Positions 29,480 through 37,783 of a stretch of 64,000 nucleotides of DNA are shown here, piece after piece (the stretch's first letter is position 1; every line of letters begins with the position of its first letter). The stretch lies in NCBI RefSeq assembly GCF_002278075.1, contig NZ_CP022989.1, forward strand, positions 3,162,001 through 3,226,000, read 5' to 3'. Position numbers and translations under genes: made by a program. Under the pieces are notes generated by a model that was not told the origin of the DNA, searched no databases, and was given only the letters and a program-made list of their open reading frames with translations. Source of the stretch: Paraburkholderia aromaticivorans (lineage in GTDB: Bacteria > Pseudomonadota > Gammaproteobacteria > Burkholderiales > Burkholderiaceae).

Positions 29480-30388
29480 ATGAACAGGCAAACTATCGAC
29501 GCGTTGCTCCAGAAGATCAACGACAGCGCCACCCAAGAAGGCAATCCGCGCACCAAGCAGATCGTCAACCGGATCGTGCAGGATCTGTTCTATACGATCG
29601 AGGACCTCGACGTGCAGCCCGCTGAATTCTGGACCGCGCTGAACTATCTCGGCGATGCGGGCAAGAGCGGCGAGCTCGGTTTGCTGGCCGCGGGCCTGGG
29701 TTTCGAACATTTTCTCGATGTGCGCCTGGATGAAGCGGAAGCGAAGGCCGGCATCGAAGGCGGCACGCCGCGTACCATCGAAGGGCCGTTGTACGTGGCC
29801 GGCGCGCCGCTTGCCGAAGGGCACGCACGTCTTGACGACGGCACCGATCCCGGTCAGACGCTGATCATGCGCGGCCGCGTGCTGGGCGAAGACGGCAAGC
29901 CATTGGCGCATGCGCTCGTCGAAGTGTGGCACGCGAATCATCTCGGCAATTACTCGTACTTCGACAAATCGCAGCCGGCCTTCAATCTGCGCCGTTCGAT
30001 CCGTACCGACGCCGAAGGCAAGTACAGCTTCCGCAGCGTCGTGCCGGTCGGCTATAGCGTGCCGCCGCAAGGACAGACGCAACTGCTGCTCGACCAGCTC
30101 GGCCGTCATGGGCATCGTCCGGCGCATATTCACTTTTTCGTTTCCGCGCCGGGGTTCCGCAAGCTGACCACGCAGATCAATATCGACGGTGATCCGTATC
30201 TGTGGGACGACTTCGCGTTCGCCACGCGCGACGGACTCGTGCCGGCGCTCAAGCAGGCGGAGGGCGCCGAAGGCAAACCGTATGGCGTGGACGGCAACTT
30301 CGCGCTGATCGATTTCGACTTCACGCTGTTCAAGGAGCGCGGCGATCTTCCGGCCGCCGAAGTGGAGCGTCTGCGCGCGGAAGCCTGA
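29480..30388 (+). CDS. catA: Catechol 1,2-dioxygenase CatA
   Basis: CatA (302 residues) cleaves catechol between the hydroxyls to give cis,cis-muconate. Non-haem Fe(III) ligands are Tyr158 (in GNYSYFD), Tyr192 (PVGYSVPP), His216 and His218 (RPAHIHFF). ATG at 29480 is preceded by GAAGGAG. It sits between catB and catC, an order common in Burkholderia. Confidence 0.97.
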   Translation: MNRQTIDALLQKINDSATQEGNPRTKQIVNRIVQDLFYTIEDLDVQPAEFWTALNYLGDAGKSGELGLLAAGLGFEHFLDVRLDEAEAKAGIEGGTPRTIEGPLYVAGAPLAEGHARLDDGTDPGQTLIMRGRVLGEDGKPLAHALVEVWHANHLGNYSYFDKSQPAFNLRRSIRTDAEGKYSFRSVVPVGYSVPPQGQTQLLLDQLGRHGHRPAHIHFFVSAPGFRKLTTQINIDGDPYLWDDFAFATRDGLVPALKQAEGAEGKPYGVDGNFALIDFDFTLFKERGDLPAAEVERLRAEA

Positions 30389-30500
30389 TTGCCGAAAGAA
30401 AACGGCTGGAGGTACCGCATGAATCCGTCGACCCTGGTTGCGCGGCGAGATCGGCCGGGCCGCCAGGGCTGGGTGTTACCGATCAGGAATAGGAGCAAGC

Positions 30501-30791
30501 ATGCTGTTTCACGTTGAAATGACCGTCAATCTGCCGGCCGATATGGACGCCGAACGCGCCGCGCGCCTGAAGGCCGATGAGAAAGCGATGTCGCAAAGGC
30601 TGCAACAGGAAGGCGTGTGGCGGCATTTGTGGCGCATTGCCGGCCGCTACGCGAATATCAGCGTATTCGACGTGGAGAGTCCCGCGCATCTGCACGACGT
30701 GCTGAGCCAGTTGCCGTTGTTTCCGTATATGGATGTCGACGTGCGCGCGCTGTGCCGGCATGCGTCGTCGATTCGCGACGACGACCGGTGA
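30501..30791 (+). CDS. catC: Muconolactone delta-isomerase CatC
   Basis: CatC (96 residues) isomerises muconolactone to the beta-ketoadipate enol-lactone. The start MLFHVEMTVNLP and the segment LWRIAGRYANISVFDV are family hallmarks, and AGGAG precedes the ATG. It is the last gene of the operon and a terminator follows. The 112 bp between catA and catC show no gene. Confidence 0.96.
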   Translation: MLFHVEMTVNLPADMDAERAARLKADEKAMSQRLQQEGVWRHLWRIAGRYANISVFDVESPAHLHDVLSQLPLFPYMDVDVRALCRHASSIRDDDR

Positions 30792-30807
30792 GAAGCGGCG
30801 GTTGGCA

Positions 30808-30834
30808 AAGGTGCTGCGTTTGCAGCACCTTATT
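30808..30834 (+). terminator. Terminator after catC
   Basis: A perfect 10-bp stem AAGGTGCTGC/GCAGCACCTT (30808-30817 and 30822-30831) with a 4-base loop, followed by ATT. The T-tract is short, and the hairpin may also serve the convergent reductase gene. Confidence 0.7.
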
Positions 30835-30861
30835 CAGACCTGATTCAGACTCTATTCAGCT

Positions 30862-31839
30862 TCAAAGATCCAGCACCAGAACCGGCGACGCGGCACGCGA
30901 GATGCAGCAGCAGATCACCTTGCCGCTCGCGCGTTCCGCTTTGCTCAGGCAATGGTCGCGATGTTCGGGCGTGCCGCTCACCACGTCGACCATGCACGTG
31001 CCACATACCCCTTCGCCGCACGACGTATCCACTTCGATGCCGATCGACGCCAGGGCCGCGACGATGGTCGTGTCCTTGTCGACACGCACCGTCGCGCCGC
31101 TGCTTGCGATTTGCACGTCGAAAGTATCGAGCGTGGCGGATCCGGCGCTCGCGGGCGGAGCCGGCGCGGCTGCGAATCGCTCGAGGTGAATCGCTTCCGG
31201 CTGGACACGCGTTTCGCCGATCGCCACCGCGCGTTCCATGAACGCCGACGGGCCGCATGTGTACACGTGCGTGCCGTCGCGCGCATTCGCAAGACAATCG
31301 CCGAGTACGGCATCGAGCCGCTCGCGCTCGACGCCGAAATGCAGCTTCACATAGTCACTGAACGGCGCGCGCGTGAGCAGCGGCAAAAACGCCGCATGCT
31401 CCGCGCTGCGCGCGAAATAGTGCAGCACGAAGCGCTGTTGCTGCTTGAGCAGACGGTACGCCATGCTCAAGAGCGGTGTGACGCCGATACCCGCGGCAAT
31501 CAGCACATGTTCTTCGGCGCCCGGCGCGAGTTGGAACAGATTGCGCGGTGCGCCGATGGTCAATTCGCTGCCGACCGTGACGTCGTCATGCAGCGAACGC
31601 GAACCGCCGCGCGAAGCGTCTTCGCGCTTCACGGCAAACAGATGGGCTTCGCGACGATCCGGATCGCCGCACAGCGAGTATTGGCGCGTGACGCCCGAGG
31701 GGCCGGTAACGTCGATATGCGCACCGGGTTCGTAGTGGTCGAACGGCTGGCCGTCCAGACGCGATACGCTGAACGAGCGCACGCCGCGCGCTTCGTCACG
31801 GACGCTGTCGACGCGCACGTTGAAGGTGGTTCTTTCCAT
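30862..31839 (-). CDS. iacF: Oxygenase reductase with FMN/NAD and C-terminal 2Fe-2S domains (IacF-like)
   Basis: A 325-residue reductase of the phthalate dioxygenase reductase type: flavin binding (HIDVTGPSGVTRQYSLCG), NAD binding (LIAAGIGVTPLLSM, YTCGPSAFME), and a C-terminal plant-type ferredoxin with CGEGVCGTC and a fourth cysteine in HRDHCLSK. No other reductase in the window could feed the Rieske oxygenase, so it is the best candidate electron donor for IacCD. It lies across the cat genes from iacC, as a separate unit. Confidence 0.8.
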   Translation of the reverse strand: MERTTFNVRVDSVRDEARGVRSFSVSRLDGQPFDHYEPGAHIDVTGPSGVTRQYSLCGDPDRREAHLFAVKREDASRGGSRSLHDDVTVGSELTIGAPRNLFQLAPGAEEHVLIAAGIGVTPLLSMAYRLLKQQQRFVLHYFARSAEHAAFLPLLTRAPFSDYVKLHFGVERERLDAVLGDCLANARDGTHVYTCGPSAFMERAVAIGETRVQPEAIHLERFAAAPAPPASAGSATLDTFDVQIASSGATVRVDKDTTIVAALASIGIEVDTSCGEGVCGTCMVDVVSGTPEHRDHCLSKAERASGKVICCCISRAASPVLVLDL

Positions 31840-32006
31840 GATATAGCCGGCAAATTGAGCGGGCGGCGCATGCGCTTATGCGCATGCGGTGGTGCGTCAA
31901 GGATAGGAAACCGCGCTAAATCAGGCAAATCGATTAAAAATGGTCGGTCAGATAAGCCGGACTGATAATTAAAAGCCCACGCCACGGTCGTGCGCTGAAT
32001 CGCAAC

Positions 32007-32918
32007 TCAAATCCCCGCCAGATGCCGGACCAGCGCCTTTTCCGGCCGCGCCATCGCGTTCAGATCGCGCATGCAGATCAGCAACTGGCGCGCGGCCCAG
32101 CTATCGGTCAGCTCGATCGTGCGGATGCCTGGCCTGCCACGGTAACGCTTCGCTGCCGTGGCCGGCACGATACCCACGCCGGCGCCCTGGTCGACCATGC
32201 AGCAGATGGCGTCGAAGGTCCGCACGTGGGTGCGGAAGCTGAGCGGCTGGCCCGCCAGCAGCGCGCGCTCGCCCAAGTAGGCCTGCAACGCGCTGTCCGC
32301 GCTCAGCCCGATGAACGCCCGATCCGCCACCTCGGCCAGCGTCGTACGGCGGCATGTGGCGAGCGCATCGTCACGGCTCGTGATGAGCACCAGTTTGTCG
32401 ATGGCGAAGGGGAAGGTCTGCAACGCGCCGTGTTCGACCGCATCGGAAATGATGCCGATTTCAGCCGCGCCGCTCAGCACCGCCTTGACCGTTTCGCTGC
32501 TTTGACGCTCCTTCAGGTCGATCTGCACGTTGGGGTGATCGCGCAGAAAGAGGCCGATCGCGGAGGGCAGGAACTCGGTGATGGCCGCCGTGTTGGTCCA
32601 CAACCGTATGCAGGCCTTGCGGCCCTCCTGATGCTCGCCCAGTTCGCCCTGCATTCTTTCGATCTGACCGAGCACGAGCCGCGCGTGATGCGCGAGCGTG
32701 TCGCCGGTCGGCGTGGATTCGACGCCGCGCCGGCCGCGTTCGAGCAGCGGCATGCCGAGTGCGTCTTCCATGCCGCGCAGCCGCGCGCTCGCCGAGGGCA
32801 GCGACATGTTCGCGCGCGCCGCGCCGTGCGTGATGCTGCCGGTGTCGAGGATATGCAGAAAGAGGCGTAGGTCGATCAGGTCGAAGCGCATGGCGAGCAG
32901 GTTGAGGTGCGGTTTCAT
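32007..32918 (-). CDS. LysR-family regulator next to a TauE/SafE permease
   Basis: About 303 residues with an N-terminal LysR HTH (FDLIDLRLFLHILDTGSITHGAA) and a periplasmic-binding-like effector domain (ERQSSETVKAVLSGAAEIGI). An internal ATG at 32891 may be the true start. It is divergent from the permease gene at 33022, which it probably controls. The inducer is unknown. Confidence 0.85.
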   Translation of the reverse strand: MKPHLNLLAMRFDLIDLRLFLHILDTGSITHGAARANMSLPSASARLRGMEDALGMPLLERGRRGVESTPTGDTLAHHARLVLGQIERMQGELGEHQEGRKACIRLWTNTAAITEFLPSAIGLFLRDHPNVQIDLKERQSSETVKAVLSGAAEIGIISDAVEHGALQTFPFAIDKLVLITSRDDALATCRRTTLAEVADRAFIGLSADSALQAYLGERALLAGQPLSFRTHVRTFDAICCMVDQGAGVGIVPATAAKRYRGRPGIRTIELTDSWAARQLLICMRDLNAMARPEKALVRHLAGI

Positions 32919-32931
32919 GGGGGGCGCATGC

Positions 32932-32966
32932 CTTAGCCCCAGCCTAAGTCACGGTAAGTATCTTAC
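32932..32966. promoter_or_regulatory. Two inverted repeats in the LysR-permease divergent gap
   Basis: CTTAG-N7-CTAAG (32932-32948) has LysR-box geometry (T-N11-A). Six bases on, GTAAG-TAT-CTTAC (32954-32966) is a second palindrome sharing the TAAG/CTTA half-site. Both lie in the promoter gap. Confidence 0.6.
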
Positions 32967-33021
32967 GCATTGTGGCCGGCCTTGCGGCGATTGAGAATTG
33001 CCGCATCACTTCAATAACGAC

Positions 33022-33774
33022 ATGCCGATGATCTCTTCGTTTGCGATGCGTGCGGGTGTGGTGGCCGTGACTTTCGTTGTCGCCGGCTTCGTCAAGGGCG
33101 TGACCGGCATGGGACTGCCGACGGTCGCAATGGGTGTGCTCGGCACGCTGATGCTGCCGGCGCAAGCCGCCGCGATGCTGCTGTTGCCGTCCTTCATCAC
33201 GAACCTCTGGCAACTGGTGGCGGGGCCGAGTGTGCGGCTGCTGGTCAGACGCTTGTGGCCGATGATGCTGGGCATCGTCGCCGGCACGGTCGCGGCCGCG
33301 TCGTTCATTGCGGGCGGCGGCGAGTGGGCCGTGGCCGGGCTCGGTGCCGCGCTCACGCTCTACGCCGCGGCCGGTTTGCTGGCGTGGCGCTTTTCGGTGC
33401 CGGCGCGGCACGAGCGCTGGTTGTCGCCGCTGATCGGCGCGGTGACGGGCGTCGTCACTGGCGGCACCGGCGTGTTTGTCGTGCCGGCCGTACCTTATCT
33501 GCAAGGGTTGGCGTTGAAGAAAGAGGATCTGGTGCAGGCGCTCGGGCTTTCGTTCACGGTGTCCACCCTCGCGCTCGCGATCGGGCTCACCAGAGAGCAC
33601 GCGTTCGCGCCCGGCGATCTGGGCGAGTCGCTCTTCGCCGTAGCCCCGGCGCTGCTCGGCATGTGGATCGGACAGCGCGTGCGCGGACGCATCAGCGCGC
33701 AGACCTTCAGGCGCTGGTTCTTCATCTGTCTGCTCGGACTGGGCATTCAATTGATGGCGCGCGCATTCGTTTAA
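33022..33774 (+). CDS. TauE/SafE-family membrane permease
   Basis: A permease of about 250 residues with around eight hydrophobic segments and the two family repeats: GFVKGVTGMGLPTVAMGV near the start and VTGVVTGGTGVFVVPAVPYL in the middle. Members export or import sulfite, sulfoacetate or other organic anions. ATG at 33022 or 33028. The divergent LysR gene is its likely regulator; the substrate is unknown. Confidence 0.85.
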   Translation: MPMISSFAMRAGVVAVTFVVAGFVKGVTGMGLPTVAMGVLGTLMLPAQAAAMLLLPSFITNLWQLVAGPSVRLLVRRLWPMMLGIVAGTVAAASFIAGGGEWAVAGLGAALTLYAAAGLLAWRFSVPARHERWLSPLIGAVTGVVTGGTGVFVVPAVPYLQGLALKKEDLVQALGLSFTVSTLALAIGLTREHAFAPGDLGESLFAVAPALLGMWIGQRVRGRISAQTFRRWFFICLLGLGIQLMARAFV

Positions 33775-33813
33775 TCAAGCGAAGGTAAAAGCGAACGTGG
33801 AAGGAGCGATATT

Positions 33814-33900
33814 GTGTGGTCCGCTATTCTCGATACGCTCGGTGCGCTGGCGGTGCTCGTCAGCGTGGCCGTGCAGATCATGTTGATGCTTAAGTGCTGA
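33814..33900 (+). CDS. Possible 28-residue single-helix membrane protein
   Basis: A GTG start with AAGGAG upstream opens a 28-codon frame with a hydrophobic run ([18 protein letters not shown]) ending in Lys-Cys. It follows the permease by 39 bp on the same strand. A strong ribosome site and one clean membrane helix support it, but such short frames can arise by chance. Confidence 0.4.
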   Translation: MWSAILDTLGALAVLVSVAVQIMLMLKC

Positions 33901-33978
33901 ATCAATGCGCGGCAAGCCGTGCCGTCTATATGGCCGACATGGAGCCGTTTTCGCGGCAACGGCTTCGCTGCCGTTGCA

Positions 33979-34303
33979 GAACGGTCTGGTCGGCAGATAC
34001 TTTCCGTCGAGCGTGATCACGGCGCGCTGAGCGCCTTGCGGATCGTCGACTTTCCTGATGTCGAGCTTGAGGTTGATCGCACTGATGATGCCGTGGCCGA
34101 ATTGCTCATGCGCGAGCGCCTTCAGGGTCGAACCGTCAATCTGCACCATTTCGTAGAACCGGTAGATGGTCGAATCGGTTGGCACGCCGCCCGGAATGCT
34201 GCCGCGCAACGGGATGGTTTGCAGCAGACGCACCGCGTCTTCGCCGAGTTCGCGCTTGCCGGCCACGAGCTTCGCGGCGTCCGCCGGCAGCGGCTGCCGG
34301 CCG
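33979..34303 (-). pseudogene. cynS: Cyanase (CynS) remnant
   Basis: The C-terminal two thirds of cyanate hydratase is unmistakable: [42 protein letters not shown] and [12 protein letters not shown]. The active-site Arg and Glu (in YRFYEM) and Ser (in IISAI) remain. The first ~48 residues (N-terminal helical domain) are gone upstream of about 34303. The normal stop after RPF reads TGC, one base from TGA, so the frame runs on to 33775. Cyanase turns cyanate and bicarbonate into ammonia and CO2. No start codon with a ribosome site is seen. Confidence 0.88.
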
Positions 34304-34562
34304 ATTTTATGTGCGTGCTTACTCGTGTTCCGCGCGCACGAGGCAGCGAATCACCGCGCCTCGCTCATCACGCTTTTCCAGCCATCTGCGTGCAGGCGCT
34401 CCGATTGTTCGGCTCAACCGACGTATCTATTCGCCGCCAGCCGCTTTATCCGCTCGCTCAACCTGCCTACATTGTCTCCAGTGACAGCGCCACGGCATGT
34501 CCAACGCGGCCCGCGAATCGTCGCGGCAGCGTCGGCGCGAATCCCATCTATAGGAATCGATC

Positions 34563-35309
34563 ATGAGCAAGCTCACAGGCAAAGTTGCAGTTGTAACCGG
34601 CGCATCGAAAGGTATCGGAGCGGCGATCGCCAAGGCATTGGCGGCGCAAGGGGCCTCGGTGGTGGTGAATTACGCGTCGAGCAAAACGGGCGCGGATGAC
34701 GTGGTGGCCGCGATTACCACTGCGGGCGGCAAGGCCGTGGCGGTTGGCGGCGACGTGTCCAAAGCGGCGGATGCGCAGGGCATCATCGATGCGGCTGTCG
34801 AAACGTATGGCCGTCTCGACATTCTCGTCAACAACTCGGGCGTGTATGAATTCGCGACGATCGAAGAGATCACCGAAGAGCATTTCCATAAGCACTTCAA
34901 CGTCAACGTGCTGGGTCTGCTGTTGACCACGCAGGCCGCGGTCAAGCATCTGGGCGAAGGCGCGAGCATCGTCAACATCAGTTCGGTGGTGAGCCGCATC
35001 ACGCCGCCGGGCAGTGCGGTCTATACGGCCACCAAGGGCGCCGTGGACGGCATTACCGGCGTGCTTGCGCGCGAGCTCGGCCCGCGCAAGATCCGCGTCA
35101 ACTCCGTGAATCCCGGCATGGTCGCCACCGAAGGCACGCATAGCGCGGGCTTTGTCGGTTCCGATCTTGAAACGTGGGCTATCAGCACGACGCCGCTCGG
35201 CCGTATCGGCCAGCCCGACGATATCGCCGATGTGGTCGCCTTCCTCGCCTCCGACGACGCACGCTGGCTGACGGGCGAAAGCCTGATTGCAAGCGGTGGT
35301 TCGCGCTAA
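34563..35309 (+). CDS. SDR-family oxidoreductase
   Basis: A 248-residue classical SDR: TGASKGIGAAIA, NNSG, the active-site Ser in NISSVVS and YTATKGA for the YxxxK pair. It resembles 3-oxoacyl-ACP reductase/glucose dehydrogenase-type enzymes that occur as stand-alone genes. The substrate cannot be told. It is a single-gene unit closed by a strong hairpin. The 257 bp before it hold no clear gene. Confidence 0.9.
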   Translation: MSKLTGKVAVVTGASKGIGAAIAKALAAQGASVVVNYASSKTGADDVVAAITTAGGKAVAVGGDVSKAADAQGIIDAAVETYGRLDILVNNSGVYEFATIEEITEEHFHKHFNVNVLGLLLTTQAAVKHLGEGASIVNISSVVSRITPPGSAVYTATKGAVDGITGVLARELGPRKIRVNSVNPGMVATEGTHSAGFVGSDLETWAISTTPLGRIGQPDDIADVVAFLASDDARWLTGESLIASGGSR

Positions 35310-35374
35310 GCGCTGCCGCGCGTGAGGGCGTGGCGCGGCCCGATAGCGTCACGCCGCCTCACGCGGCAACGAGC

Positions 35375-35419
35375 AAGCCGCCCGCGGGCTGAATTTAGCG
35401 GGCGCCGCGGGCGGCTTTG
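35375..35419. terminator. Bidirectional terminator between SDR and LysR genes
   Basis: A 13-bp perfect stem AAGCCGCCCGCGG (35375-35387) with CCGCGGGCGGCTT (35405-35417), with T residues after it and A residues before it. It serves both convergent genes. Confidence 0.85.
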
Positions 35420-35423
35420 CACT

Positions 35424-36308
35424 TTATCCGGCCGCAGCCGCGGGCGTGGGGTTCGCCAACTCCACCGCGAAGAACGCATCCAGCAGATTCGATCCCGGCC
35501 GCTCGGCAAGCCGCGTGAGCGATTCGATCATCTGCACCTGACAGTCTTCCAGCGGAATCATTCTGATCCGCCGCGACTCGTTGAACTCGGCGCGCGCGAT
35601 CACCCCCACGCCCATGCCTTGCGCGACCGCTTCTTCGAGCGCCTCGCGGCCGTCCACGTACATCACCGGTTCGACCTGCAGCGCTTCGCGCACCAGTTCG
35701 ATTTCGAGCAACTGCTGGGTGACGGATTGCGACTCGCGGAAAATCATCGGCTGCCGCACCAGTTCGGTGTAACTCAGCTTGCGTTTCTTCGCGACCGGAT
35801 AGCTGGCCGGCACCATCGCCACCAAGGGATCGCGCCGCAGTACGCGCGACTCCAGCCGGCTATGCACCTGCGGCGCGGCGGTGATGGCCGCGTCCACGGC
35901 GCTCGATAGCACGCGCTGCATGCAGTCCGCGGCGTTGGCGATGGACAGCGTGACGACAATCCCCGGATGCAGCTTGCGAAATGCGCTGATCAGCGCAACC
36001 GCCAGATCGGGCGCGTCCGCCACCAGCGAGAGCGAACCGGATTCGAGCCCGCCCGCCGATTCGAGCAGTTGCCGCGCGTCGCGCTCGCAACGGACCATCT
36101 GCCGCGTCACGCTGAAGAGGCGCAGACCGAGTTCGGTGGTCTCGACGCCGCGCGGCCCGCGCTCGAACAGTTTGACGCCGTAATCCTGTTCCAGCCGCCG
36201 CACATGATCCGACACGGCCGGCTGCGTGAGCGAGAGCGCCTGTGCCGCTTTAGAGAACCCGCCGTGTTCCGCGACCGCATGAAATGCCCGCAACTGCGCG
36301 TATTGCAC
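35424..36308 (-). CDS. LysR-family regulator of 2-aminoethylphosphonate genes
   Basis: A 294-residue LysR protein: HTH in LRAFHAVAEHGGFSKAAQAL with SLTQPAVSDHVRRLEQDYG, and an effector domain with YVDGREALEEAVAQGMGVG. It is divergent from phnW, so it should activate phnWX, as LysR regulators do in other 2-aminoethylphosphonate loci. The inducer is presumed to be 2-aminoethylphosphonate or a product. Confidence 0.87.
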   Translation of the reverse strand: MQYAQLRAFHAVAEHGGFSKAAQALSLTQPAVSDHVRRLEQDYGVKLFERGPRGVETTELGLRLFSVTRQMVRCERDARQLLESAGGLESGSLSLVADAPDLAVALISAFRKLHPGIVVTLSIANAADCMQRVLSSAVDAAITAAPQVHSRLESRVLRRDPLVAMVPASYPVAKKRKLSYTELVRQPMIFRESQSVTQQLLEIELVREALQVEPVMYVDGREALEEAVAQGMGVGVIARAEFNESRRIRMIPLEDCQVQMIESLTRLAERPGSNLLDAFFAVELANPTPAAAAG

Positions 36309-36340
36309 GTGTGCCTCGCTCGTGTATAAGTTATTGCGAT

Positions 36341-36375
36341 ACCAGCATCAATTATATCGATTTTACCGATGCGGT
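36341..36375. promoter_or_regulatory. Imperfect inverted repeat upstream of phnW
   Basis: ACCAGCATC (36341-36349) and GATGCGGT (36368-36375) are near-complementary arms around an AT-rich spacer in the 119-bp divergent gap. It may be part of the LysR operator or the phnW promoter. Confidence 0.4.
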
Positions 36376-36427
36376 GCGCTTCTGTACTGTGTGAGGAACC
36401 GAAACAGCGACATCGGAGATTCCGAAC

Positions 36428-37660
36428 ATGGACAGCGTGATCGACCGTTCCCCAGCCGCCAGCGCCGCCGGGTCCTCCGCGCTCACGTGCGCGCCGCCGG
36501 CCAGGGGCGAGCCCTATCTGCTGACGCCCGGGCCCCTCACCACGGCGTTCTCGACCAAGGAAGCGATGTTGCGCGACTGGGGCTCGTGGGACGGCGACTT
36601 CCGCGCGATGACCGCGCTGCTGCGTAGCAGCCTGCTGGACATCGCCGGCGACACGGCGGGTGAGTTCGACTGCGTGCCGCTGCAAGGCAGCGGCAGCTAC
36701 TGCGTCGAAGCGATGCTCGGCAGCCTCGTTCCACGCGACGCTCACGCGCTCGTGCTGGCCAACGGGGCCTACGGCAAGCGCATTGCGACCACGCTCGGCT
36801 ATCTCGGCCGCGCCTGCACGGTGCTGGACAAGGGCGACTATCTGCCGCCGCGCGGCGCCGAAGTCGAACGCATGCTGGCCGCCGATCCGCGCATTACGCA
36901 TGTGGTCGCGGTGCATTGCGAAACCAGTTCGGGGATTCTGAATCCGCTCGAAGAGATCGCCGCCGCCACCGCTAAGCAGGGCCGCAAGCTGCTGATCGAT
37001 TCGATGAGCGCGTTTGGCGCGGTGCCGCTCGACGTGCGCGAGTTCGCCTGCGAAGCGTTTGTGTCGTCGGCGAATAAATGCATCGAGGGAGTGCCCGGGT
37101 TCGGCTTCGTGATTGCGCGCAAGCACGCGTTGCAGGAGGCGAAGGGCCGCAGCCACTCGCTCGCGCTCGACGTCTACGATCAATGGGACGTGATGAATCG
37201 CACCGGCCAGTGGCGTTTCACACCGCCCACGCACACGGTGGCCGCGTTTATCGAAGCCTTGCGTCTGTTCAAACTCGAAGGCGGACAGGCGGGGCGTCTC
37301 GCGCGCTACGCGAACAATCGCGACGTGCTGGTGGCCGGCATGCAAGAGCTCGGCTTCGAGCCGTTGCTGAACGCACGCTGGCGCTCGCCGATCATCGTGA
37401 CATTTTTTGCGCCGGCACATCCGTCGTTCAGGTTCGAGACCTTCTATGAGTTGATGAAGCAGCAGGGCTTCATCATCTATCCGGGCAAATTGACGGTGGT
37501 GGACAGCTTCCGTATCGGCTGCATCGGGCAGGTGGATGAACACGTCATGCGCCGCGTCGTCGAGGCGTGCGCCAACTCGCTGCGCACGATGGGTGTCGAG
37601 CATGCGGCACCGCCCGCGGCGGCGCTCGAAGAACGCAGGACACTGGCCGAGGAGGCCTGA
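36428..37660 (+). CDS. phnW: 2-aminoethylphosphonate-pyruvate transaminase PhnW
   Basis: PhnW (410 residues) moves the amino group of 2-aminoethylphosphonate to pyruvate, giving phosphonoacetaldehyde and alanine. It is a class V PLP enzyme: LLTPGPLTTAF at the N-terminus, GSGSYCVEAMLGS, VHCETSSGILNP, and the PLP lysine in SSANKCIEGVPGFGF. phnX follows after 123 bp. Together they free phosphate from 2-aminoethylphosphonate. Confidence 0.94.
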   Translation: MDSVIDRSPAASAAGSSALTCAPPARGEPYLLTPGPLTTAFSTKEAMLRDWGSWDGDFRAMTALLRSSLLDIAGDTAGEFDCVPLQGSGSYCVEAMLGSLVPRDAHALVLANGAYGKRIATTLGYLGRACTVLDKGDYLPPRGAEVERMLAADPRITHVVAVHCETSSGILNPLEEIAAATAKQGRKLLIDSMSAFGAVPLDVREFACEAFVSSANKCIEGVPGFGFVIARKHALQEAKGRSHSLALDVYDQWDVMNRTGQWRFTPPTHTVAAFIEALRLFKLEGGQAGRLARYANNRDVLVAGMQELGFEPLLNARWRSPIIVTFFAPAHPSFRFETFYELMKQQGFIIYPGKLTVVDSFRIGCIGQVDEHVMRRVVEACANSLRTMGVEHAAPPAAALEERRTLAEEA

Positions 37661-37783
37661 AGATCAGCGTTTAGCCGTGCGGCGCGTGGACCGGGTAGCC
37701 GGCACGCGGACGGCCGGACAGCACGTCATGAATAACGCGCGGCACGCCGCGCGAGCGTTGGAACCTCCGAAGGATAGAAGTCG

